Of a stretch of 64,000 nucleotides of DNA, positions 1 to 9,793 are shown piece by piece. This stretch comes from Labia minor (taxonomy: Eukaryota; Arthropoda; Insecta; Dermaptera; Spongiphoridae), in the NCBI GenBank assembly GCA_963082975.1, contig OY720345.1:25676611-25740610 (forward strand). Direction: 5' to 3'. A program made the translations under genes and the position numbers. The first letter of the stretch is position 1; each line of letters begins with the position of its first letter. The notes under the pieces are model-generated. The model was not told the origin of the DNA, ran no database searches, and worked only from the letters and a program-made list of their open reading frames with translations.

Positions 1-332
1 AAAATTCTCTTTTAAATAAATAAATAAAAGCACGTAAATAAATATTAGAAGAAAAAATTAACACATTTTAATATTAAATGAAATGTTTCATCTTTCAAAA
101 AATTTTAATTATGATTATAAGACTTAGACGATCAAAAATATTTGTAAAATGAATGATTTAAGACATTAGTTGTGAGTAAGAAAATGCTTTTTATGAAAAA
201 TTAGAATATAGTATAAAAAATGAAATATAAATAAAAAAATATTTAATTTACTTAATTTTATTTTTATAAATAAATTGTAATAAATTATAATAAAAATCTA
301 AAAAAAACGTTAAGTGAAATTCAAGTTAAAAC
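1..332. other. AT-rich 3' flank of UPRT
   Basis: No gene is visible here. The stretch is very AT-rich with stop codons in every frame. It lies downstream of the UPRT stop codon (minus strand) and presumably holds its 3' UTR and polyadenylation site. Confidence 0.5.
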
Positions 333-1698
333 TTAATCAGTGCCAAAATATTTCTGCCCAAAATGATTTGGAGCCACTGGATGAACTTCGGAAGTTAATA
401 TTTTCATCTGAAAAAAAGGAAAATTTTAAATTATGATTTATCAATTTATTTATTTATATTAATCTAATAATAATCTTTTATGAATAATTTATCTATGGCT
501 TATTTAATTTTCCGAATAAGGTATTAATATTTTTCCCCAATATTAAAACTTTAGATAAACAAAGTTAGTTTGGTTTCTTCAGTTTTATGAAAATATCCGT
601 TCAAAATGTTCTATTTTTTTTTATTAATACATACTAATGGAAATGCAGAAGTGATTGTTTTCGCAGCAAATGGTGTGCAGAAAAGATTAGACAAAACTAT
701 ATTTTCTTCTAGAACATGATGTTCCTTTAAGACTGCAACAGCCTTTATCACAGTATTTCCAGTACCTAAAATTTTTCAGCAGTTAGTAATAAATTAAAAT
801 CACATGAGAAAGTAAAAAACTTACTCATAATTGGATACATTAATAATACTTTACGATCAGCGATATCATCAGGGAACCTAGCATACACAACTCTTGCTTC
901 ATGTGTATCTGCATCAGATTCAACTAGAATTTTTCCTATTCTTATGGATCGGCAACAATCTCGAAGGCCCTAAGTACAAGTGAATTTTAATTTAAAAAAA
1001 TGATAATTAATTTATTTTATTATTTAAGCCCCAAGCATTTGATTATCTAAAAAGTTTTGGATATGTTATAGAATATATTAGTGATATTCGCACCTAATTA
1101 AATTTCTCTCATTCTTTTTGAATTGTAATTTCTCTTTAATTACTGAAACAATTTAAAATATTTTAAAATAATTTATCATTTATAATCAATACTAGAAATT
1201 CATATTTTTATAATAAATTAAACTATAACAGTATTTTCATTTCTGAAGACTTTATTCTTTAGTAGGAAAAATTAAATTTAGAACTATACTACCCTTTGTA
1301 TAAAAAGGAGTAGCTACACTAGCTAATGTTTGAAGTCAGTTAATGATTCTTCAGTTTATTGAAATTAATTAAAAATTTGAATAGTTTTATTTTAGTCATC
1401 TCTCTATCATTTTAGAAATGACATGTAGTTTATATAAATAATATAATTGAATATAATTTGCCTGAAAAGTAAACTTTATGAATTTACCAAAGTATTTTTT
1501 TTTTTTTTTTTTTTTATTTATTTGGCTTTCGGATTATCACCATTTTAGCCAGCCTTCTTTATTATTCTTATATCTATACTTATATATATCGATTTATATA
1601 TCGATGCACTCAGCGAGGTTTGAACACTCGAACTCGAGTCGGCGGACCGGTCACTATAACCTCGCGGCTAAGCTCCCGGTCTACCAAAGTATTAATAA

Positions 1699-1738
<40 letters not shown>

Positions 1739-2426
1739 CAGTTGTGAACCAATATAAAAATATAGATGAGAAATTAAATATTTGATTCATTAATACTTAT
1801 CATCTTGAAGTATAAATTTGCCATTAGTTTTAGTAAAGCTTTTCTAAAAATATTTATATAAAGAATTTTGACACTTATGAATCAAAAATAAATATTAAAT
1901 AATGAAAAAATGAATTGATAAATTGGAAGTACTTGTTCCATAGCTTCTCCGCTTCTTACAATGCTAACTCCACAATTTCCTTTCTGATATTTTAAACCTG
2001 TATATTCTGCTCCAGTAGGAGTGATTACATCGCATTTGGTAAATGGCAATTGATTCAAACTTTCCTCTATTACTAATCTAATCTAAAAGAAAGATAAATT
2101 CTATTTAAATTTCATAAAAAAAAACAATATTGATAATAATTTGATAAGAAAATAAATTACCAGTCGATCTGCGTAAAATTTAAAATCACTTCGTGTTGTA
2201 TTTCTAAAATTAATAAAAGAAAAAAAAAGAAGAAACTTAAATAATAATATATCAATCACGTGTTTCAATAACCTTATCCATACTTGTCTCTTAAAATTGT
2301 TTGAAGTTCCCGAATTTGATCATTTGATGGTAAAACTTTTAAGTTTCCTCCAAAATCATCCAAACTTTCAGGTTTTTGCTCATTTTTGGAATTAATTATA
2401 CCATTTAAGACAGTTGCACTACCCAT
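333..2426 (-). CDS. UPRT: uracil phosphoribosyltransferase homologue (UPRT), 6 exons
   Basis: Exons on the minus strand are 2426-2284, 2203-2161, 2082-1933, 969-825, 765-635 and 407-333; phases join cleanly to a 228-residue protein. The family belongs to the type I phosphoribosyltransferases, which make UMP from uracil and PRPP in pyrimidine salvage; the activity of animal members is variable and is not shown here. Diagnostic segments are NDQIRELQTILRDK near residue 40, YADRLIRLV near 58-66, KGNCGVSIVRSGEAMEQGL near 95-113, and the PRPP-loop region LLMYPIMSTGNT at 154-165. The C-terminus SEVHPVAPNHFGQKYFGTD is typical of animal UPRT. It is divergent from ABCB7 across about 0.94 kb. Intron 3 (about 960 bp) holds a SINE. 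The identification is firm; the start is the first ATG before the conserved region. Confidence 0.93.
1495..1681 (-). mobile_element. tRNA-derived SINE with poly(A) tail and target-site duplication
   Basis: The element reads on the minus strand. Its head (about 1681-1605) resembles a tRNA, with a box A-like TTAGCCGCGAGG and a box B-like GAGTTCGAGTG. An AT-rich body follows and ends in a long A run (T run on plus, 1495-1515). It is flanked by the direct repeat TACCAAAGTA at 1485-1494 and 1682-1691, the mark of target-primed reverse transcription. The perfect 10-bp repeat and intact tail suggest a recent insertion. It sits in UPRT intron 3, antisense-neutral to splicing. Confidence 0.85.
1703..1737. 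repeat. (TA)n microsatellite
   Basis: Uninterrupted TA dinucleotides lie just beyond the right target-site duplication of the SINE, in UPRT intron 3. Confidence 0.9.
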
Positions 2427-3369
2427 ATTAAAATTACAAATTGAACTATTTTACAATTAAAAAGGTGAAAGAATGACAATTAAAAAAAAAAATACGATGT
2501 ACAATAAAGGCACGAGAAAATTAGCAACTTTGCCAAAAGTGGGAACTTTAAAATGGAATTAAATTCAAAGATAACAATTGATTTATATACTGATTTTGTT
2601 AAATAAATAAATTAATAAATATAAAAATTCTTTCAATTAAATATTCTTTCAATATTAAAATCAATAAACAATCAAAATTAAGTTAAAAAGAAATGTTGTT
2701 AATGAATTTATTAAGTATATGATTAAAATGAAAAGTTCATAATTTTTAATATATTAAACTGTATTTACTATTTGGTATATATTAAAATATCATCACTACT
2801 ATAGGTGTGATTAAAGACTCTCTAATTAAAATTTATAAATATATTAATTATTTTTTTAATAATTTAATTACAAAATTATAATTTTTTTCAATGTAAATTA
2901 ACAAAATAATTTGCAAATTTCATTAATAAAATTTCAAGTTTTCTCAAGAAATAAGAAAAAATTATTTAAAAATTCGAGGGAAATTATCAAAATAAAATCA
3001 CTTAAAAATGAATCGTATATTTTAATTAACAAAAATTGATTCAATAAATTTTATTTTTTTTTAAATTTATTTTAATTTCTTTTTCAAATTATTATTTTTT
3101 ATATTTTTGTTTTTTCAGGTCTATTTTCATTCATTATGTCTTATACTGTTCTTGTTATATTCCTTAATTATGTTTTTTAACCTTATGTATTAAAATTAAT
3201 TTATTTTTTTTGATATTGTTCTATATTAAAATTTAATGTTATTAATTTCAAATTAAAATCTTATATATATATTTATTTATATATAAGTATAATTTTAAAA
3301 ATATTTGATTGAATAATCATGTGATGATAACCTAACTACTAGAAAAAGCTCTGAAAAATAAAAATTATA
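2427..3369. promoter_or_regulatory. divergent intergenic region between UPRT and ABCB7
   Basis: About 0.94 kb separates the start codons of two divergent genes, so both promoters should lie here. It is very AT-rich and I see no clear TATA box or initiator that stands out from background. An in-frame TGA at 3352-3354 precedes the ABCB7 ATG. Confidence 0.45.
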
Positions 3370-6300
3370 ATGTCTGCTTTATTATTATTAACATTTTCCA
3401 AAAATATTCGAAATTATTCGAAATTAATTAACTACCCTTTAGGTCATAATAAATTTACATATAAATTTTCTAGAACTAATATCATTAGGGTAAGTGAATT
3501 CTAATTTTCTTATTATTTTTTTTATTAGATTTATCGAATAAATAGAAATAAAATGGGAAGGACGAAACGTTTACGTAAGCATTTAAATAAAGATTTGAAT
3601 CTTTCACATTGTCCTTATACCATTTTATTAATGCAATGGATGAATCGATATGGATGGATGTCTACAATAAAAATGAAAGTGACGGATTTTTCATTAACTG
3701 GAAGAGGTTTAAAAGCTTATCAGCATATCAATTCAGGGGACATTCTAGTGAAAATTCCTAAGAAATTTTTAATATCTACAAAAACAGTTCTAAATTCTGA
3801 AATAGGGCCTATATTTCAGAAGAAAACAATAACAGCTCAAGCAGTGATTGCCTTTTATCTTGTTTATCTTTTACATGTTAAAGATTCATTTTGGACACCA
3901 TACTTAAAATCTTTACCCCAAAAGTTTACTATACCATTTTTTATAAAAACTGGTTTACCAGAATTTCTAGATAATCAAGTGCGTGATCAAAAAGAAATTA
4001 TAAATTCTTGTTTTGATTTTGTGAAGAATTTAATTAAAAACGAAATGTGTCCACATTGTAATACACTGATATCGGTTCATATATCTTTATCTAAATTTGT
4101 ATGGGCTTGGTTTGTTGTGACATCACGATCTGTTTTTTATGAAAATTCGAATTCTTATTTTCTCCAAGATAATCTCGCACTTGCTCCTTTTCTAGATCTT
4201 CTTAATCATTCTGCAAGTGCCAAAACGGAAGCATATGTAGATGAGACTGGAAATTATATTATTAGAGCTTATAATTCCACTAAAAGATATAATCAAATTT
4301 TTATAAATTATGGTGCATTAACAAATCTTAAATTATGTCTTAATTATGGATTTATTTTAAACAATAATCCACATGATTCTATATCATTTACATTAGAAGA
4401 ACTTTTAGAATTAGATACAACAATTTCTCTTTCAGAAAGAAAAAAAGAATTTCTTTCTTCGTCTAATTTTATATGTCAAAATTTATTTATAACTTCAGAA
4501 GGACTGTCTTATTATTCTAATTGTCTTTTATATATTTGTATTACTTTAGACAATAATTTTATTTACAAAGTTTTTTCATTGGATTATAGAAAAGACGAAG
4601 AAGAGAAAATTAATTATTTATCTCTTTTAATAATTAAGAAAAAAAAAGATGAATATAAAAATATATGGAATACATTTTGTAATAAGGAAAAACCTTGTGA
4701 AAGTTTAAAAGTAGTTGATGCATTATTAAAAGAGTATATACATTTATTAGATAATGCATTAATTAAACTAAAAACATCTTAAATAATTTGTTAATACTAT
4801 AAAAATAAAAAATTATTTTACTTAAAATTGTATTTTTTAATAAGTAATTTTATATTTATTGTCAAAATCATATAAGTAAATGAAATATTTTCTATTGATA
4901 TATATATTTAAATAAAATATTCAAAAATAAATTGATTTTGTTATGTATTGCTACTATTTAACCTTTGTAATAATCTTAAGAGAAAAAAATAAAACAAAAT
5001 AATATAAGATAAGAAAATTTTTAAATTTTTTTCAGCTATCATTTATTTTATTTTTAGTATACAAGCACTTCTAAACCTCATAACGATGCAGAGATTATTA
5101 AACGTTCCCGTGAACAAAAAAATCCATCATGCCCGGTGGCTGTAAGTCCAACTCCAGCTACTACAATTTCTGATAAAATATTCACGGATTTGGTTACAAA
5201 ACGTCTCCCACCTAGTCAAGTCATAAGAAAATGTTTTCACCCAGGAGTCTCGTCCTTAGATCGAGATTCCATCAAATTAAATGATGAAAAAGTTGATAAT
5301 AAAAAAATGATTCGAGCTATGATGGAATATATATGGCCTGCAGTAAGTATATGTTATAATCTCAATATTTCTTTTTATTAAATATCTATAAATATTTGTT
5401 TTTACCATTTAGGATAATAAAGTTATAAGAAATAGAGTTACTCTTGCCCTATCACTTCTGATTTCCGCTAAATTAATGAATGTTGCTGTACCTTTTATTT
5501 TTAAATATACTATTGACTATTTGAATACTAATTTACCTGCCGACGCTACCATTCAATTGGGAACTGCCCCAGAAACAGTTTTCACTGTTGCCAGTACCAT
5601 GCTGATAGGGTGTGAGTAAAAATAGTTATTTTTATATGTTATTACTAAAGACCGGATTTCTATTAGATCGACTAAATATATTTTATTGAAATGTAATATT
5701 TACTTTTTGAGTTTTGAAATTTCGGTCTTTTGTGAATTTGAGAATTTATATATAAGTAAACTTTTTCTAAAATTATTTTAGATGGTATAGCTAGAGCTTC
5801 GTCTTTTGGTTTCAATGAATTAAGAAATGCTGTTTTTGCCAAAGTCGCACAACATTCAATAAGACAAATAGCTAAAAATGTATTCTTACATTTACATAAT
5901 TTAGATTTGGCATTTCATTTAAATAGACAAACTGGCGCTCTAAGTAAGGTATTATAAGATTTTTATTTTGTCAGTAAAATCATTAAGAAAAATATAATTT
6001 TGTTTTTTTTAAATTTTCTAGACTATAGATAGAGGTAGTCGAGGAATTAATTTTATTTTAACTGCAATGGTATTTAACGTTGTTCCTACTATATTTGAAC
6101 TTGCACTAGTCAGTACAATATTGGTTAGTATTCATATATATTAGCTTAATAATGTTATTTATTTCATAGTCATAGATATTTTAATATTAATATAATGAAT
6201 TCTAGGGGGTCAAATGTGGAGGTGACTTTGCTGCTGTAGCTTTAAGTTGTGTTGGTCTTTATGCTGCTTTTACTTTAGGAATTACACAATGGAGGACCAA

Positions 6301-8315
6301 ATTTCGAATTTATATGAATAAAGCTGAAAATGAAGCTGGAAACAAAGCTATTGATTCATTAATCAATTATGAAACGGTAAAAGTAAGTAAACACCTGTTT
6401 TTTGTAAAAATTTCGTTACAACTTACCAATCTTGAACTAATAAATTTAAAATATTAAAAAAATAATTTAGAAGAAAACAACTAAATAATCTATTATTAAA
6501 TCGCAAAAAAATCCAAAGACATTTGATTTTATCTTTCTAAAATTAATTTTTCCATAAGATGATTGTTAAATTAGTTCAATATTTTTAATTAATTAATTAA
6601 AAAGTTCTATAAATAAAAAAATCCATTCAACATCGTGAATTTAATTTTTTTTCTTCTAGTATTTTAATAATGAAAAATATGAAGCTAACAGATATGATGA
6701 GTTATTAAAAAAATATGAAGATGCATCATTAAAAACAAGTACAAGTTTAGCGTTATTAAATTTCGGGCAACATTTTATTTTTAGTTCGGCTTTAGCTGTC
6801 ATAATGACTCTTGCTGCAAGAGAAATCATAGCAGGTAAAAAAAAATACTAACTAAAATTTTTAATTAATAATTAATTTAAAAAAAAAATTAATTAATTTG
6901 TAATTATTTTATATGGCTGTTAAATTTCATCTAATAATTAATTTTACTAATGATTTGAAATCATAGGTAATATGACGGTTGGAGATCTCGTAATGGTAAA
7001 TGGATTGCTATTTCAATTATCCATACCTCTTGGATTCTTAGGATCCGTTTACCGGGAGATTCGTCAAGCTCTGATAGATATGCAAACTATGTTTACTCTT
7101 ATGTTAAGAGATACTGCTATTAAGGTGCTTTATAAATAAATATGAAGCATTTATTTTATTTTTTGTTTATTTTATAATTTTTTAATATAATAATTTTAGG
7201 ATACAACTACTGCAAGTCCTTTAATAATCTCGAAAGATACTGCTTCGATTCAATTTAAAAATATTAATTTCCAATATATTGATGGCAAGCCTATATTACA
7301 AGATTTATCTTTTGAAATTCCTTCTGGAAAGAAAGTGGCTATTGTTGGAGGCTCTGGATCAGGGTATTTAAATAAAAATATTTTTTATTATATTCTATTT
7401 ATTTATTCAATTTATTTATTATTGTTTTATTTACTTATAGTAAATCAACAATCATACGGCTTCTTTATCGTTTTTTTGAGCCTCATTCAGGTGAAATTCT
7501 AATTGCTGGACAAAATATTCATGATCTGCAATTAGAATCGGTTCGAAAATCAATTGCCGTTGTTCCACAAGATTCTGTTTTGTTTCATAATACAATATTT
7601 TATAATTTACATTATGGAAACTTTTCAAAAACAGATGAAGAAGTTTATGAAGCAAGCCGAATGGCAGAACTTCATGATTCTGTAATGAATTGGCCAAATA
7701 CATATAAAACTCAAGTAAGTTAAACATAATTATCTTAAATAATTATATTAATTAATTTTTAATAATATATTAATAATTAGAGAATAGTAAAAAAAATATT
7801 AACTCTTATGTATTATAATACTCATATATATATATATATATATATACCAAATTAATAATTTTTTTTATAACATTTGACATTATTAAAAGGTTGGTGAAAG
7901 AGGATTAAAATTATCGGGTGGTGAAAAACAACGAGTTGCAATTGCTAGAGCGATTTTAAAAAATTCTCCAATTTTAATATTCGATGAAGCAACATCTGCT
8001 CTTGACTCTATTACAGAAAAGGTAAGTTTTCAAAAGATGGAATGTTGAATTGTTTCTCTAAAAACATGAATGGTTTTTTAGAATATTCTTCAAGCATTGC
8101 GAAGAGCTACAACAGGCAGAACATCAATATGTATAGCACATAGATTATCGACAGTAATTGATGCCGATGAAATTCTAGTCCTTGATAAAGGAAAAGTTGT
8201 GGAACGAGGAACTCATAATACTCTAAAAAATCAACCAAATTCTATCTATTCTGAAATGTGGGACATTCAACAATCGAATTTCCATGAAGAAAATGATAAC
8301 AAGTCCAAAATTTAA
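3370..8315 (+). CDS. ABCB7: mitochondrial ABC transporter ABCB7 (Atm1-type half transporter), 12 exons
   Basis: Exons are 3370-3489, 5058-5342, 5413-5611, 5782-5948, 6022-6123, 6206-6382, 6660-6834, 6967-7124, 7200-7363, 7441-7714, 7890-8021 and 8082-8315, giving 728 residues. The family exports a glutathione- or sulfur-containing compound from the mitochondrial matrix for cytosolic Fe-S assembly. The N-terminus is Ser/Arg/Lys-rich without acidic residues, like a mitochondrial presequence. The membrane domain spans roughly 105-450. Walker A GGSGSGKST is at 511-519 (split by an intron), the signature LSGGEKQR at 615-622, Walker [10 protein letters not shown] at 635-643 and the H-loop His near 671. 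It ends after DIQQSN plus a charged tail and lacks the Cys-rich C-terminal end of human ABCB7. A TGA 18 nt upstream in frame supports the start. Intron 1 (1.57 kb) contains a whole SETD4 gene. Confidence 0.95.
3553..4782 (+). CDS. SETD4: SETD4-like SET-domain lysine methyltransferase, single exon, nested in ABCB7 intron 1
   Basis: One uninterrupted 409-residue ORF. SETD4/RUBISCO-methyltransferase-type SET proteins transfer methyl groups from S-adenosylmethionine to protein lysines. Visible motifs are GRGL at 50-53 (SET N-terminal, SAM contact), [12 protein letters not shown] at 183-194, [11 protein letters not shown] at 209-219 with the conserved N-H pair, FINYG at 250-254, and LNYGF at 263-267. 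A Rubisco-LSMT-like C-terminal region follows. Length and order fit SETD4. It has no introns although its neighbours have many. The ATG lies only 63 nt after the ABCB7 exon 1 donor, so its promoter must overlap ABCB7 exon 1 or that short intron segment. AATAAA-like signals follow the stop near 4800. Family identification is firm; substrate unknown. Confidence 0.9.
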   Translation: MGRTKRLRKHLNKDLNLSHCPYTILLMQWMNRYGWMSTIKMKVTDFSLTGRGLKAYQHINSGDILVKIPKKFLISTKTVLNSEIGPIFQKKTITAQAVIAFYLVYLLHVKDSFWTPYLKSLPQKFTIPFFIKTGLPEFLDNQVRDQKEIINSCFDFVKNLIKNEMCPHCNTLISVHISLSKFVWAWFVVTSRSVFYENSNSYFLQDNLALAPFLDLLNHSASAKTEAYVDETGNYIIRAYNSTKRYNQIFINYGALTNLKLCLNYGFILNNNPHDSISFTLEELLELDTTISLSERKKEFLSSSNFICQNLFITSEGLSYYSNCLLYICITLDNNFIYKVFSLDYRKDEEEKINYLSLLIIKKKKDEYKNIWNTFCNKEKPCESLKVVDALLKEYIHLLDNALIKLKTS

Positions 8316-9793
8316 ATAATTCTAAAGATTTTGCTATTAATAATTTTTTTAATGATTTTATATATCAAAAAAAAAAATATTTTTTGAGTAAATAGAATTT
8401 ATAAATTTTACTGTATTATATTATTGTTATGTTTTATTGGTATTTCTTTATAAAATATATTTCCTGAGAATTGTTTTATTTATTTTTTATTCAAGCCTAT
8501 TATTCACTTTATTTAGAAAGAAAAATTTATTAATAATAATATGAATTTTTTATTTGAGAGAAGGGACATGTTGAATAACCATGAGATGATCAAGATTATA
8601 AAAAATATGAAAAGCAAGAGATTTCTCATTAAACGCGTATTTTAATCTAATTCTAATTTAATCACACTCGCACTCTTTTTCTCTTTTTTCTTTTTGGAAA
8701 AAATATTTGATTGTAACATTATCAATATATTTATTCTTTGAATATTAATTAGAATTAGTATGTTATAAAATTTGTGTGTTTTTTGAAGATTCAACTGATT
8801 TTTACTTGAAAAGTAATAATAAAACAAATAGTAATGATTACACTTAAGAATTCTGTTAAGAAATATACAATTGTTAAATTTTTGAGTTAAAAATGACTAA
8901 AATCTTGAAACTTTATTACATTTATAAGAATATAAATTTTATTAACCAGTTAACAGGAAGTTGCATTATGTTGATATATCTATATATATATTAATCTTTA
9001 TTAGTCACTGAATCTATTTCTAAAAAGATCAATAATTTTGCAACCAATAACAAATTTGGACTTATTTAATTCGTTTTATATAAATTAATTTTATGATCAA
9101 CGATAAAGATGCTCGCGCACCTATAATAAATAAGATTTATTGATATTTTGAGGAAATATTAAACCCCTTATATTAATTATATTTTTTTTTATTTTATTTT
9201 AAATTTAAATTTAATTTAATGAACTTAATTTTAGAAAAATAATATTATTTTAAATTATGAAATTATATAAATCAATCAAGCATGCATTGAAAATTTTATA
9301 TACATAATTTAAAAAAAAATTAACTTTTAATATAATAGGCTATTTTAATTGTATTATATCTTATTACTGATACAAATAAAAATTAACCTTTGATTTTGAA
9401 TACAACAAACAAAAACTATAAATTTATAGCATATATAAAAAGTAGCCATGGAATTAGTAGTAGTATAAATGGAAAATCATTATATTGATTTCTTAAAGCA
9501 AGATCAATATCTATTAGATTTACACAGTTTCGTTAAGGCCAACGATGGATTGAGACAGAAATATTTTTAAATTTAAAGAAAATTATTAAAATAAAATAAA
9601 AAACGAAAAAATAAAATTTACATTTTGAATTTTTCTAATAACTCTATTCATGTTTCTAATTTATCAAACAACAATAATTGTTTATTTACATTTTATGGAA
9701 TCTTTAATATGATTGTTTTCCCTTGAAATCTTTTAGATGATATTTCTTTTTGATACTAGTATTTTTATTATTTATCATTTTAAATGATTTCAA
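8316..9793. other. AT-rich intergenic region between ABCB7 and the lebercilin-like gene
   Basis: About 1.5 kb without a supportable gene. It should contain the ABCB7 3' UTR and the promoter and leader of the next gene. A 33-codon ORF at 9469-9570 (MENHYIDFLK start) stands out as less repetitive than its surroundings, but no splice donor links it to the downstream exons. Confidence 0.4.

Noticed and set aside
1605-1681. possible tRNA gene
   Set aside because: It is the head of a SINE: it is fused to a body and a poly(A) tail and flanked by a target duplication, and the acceptor-stem pairing is not evident.
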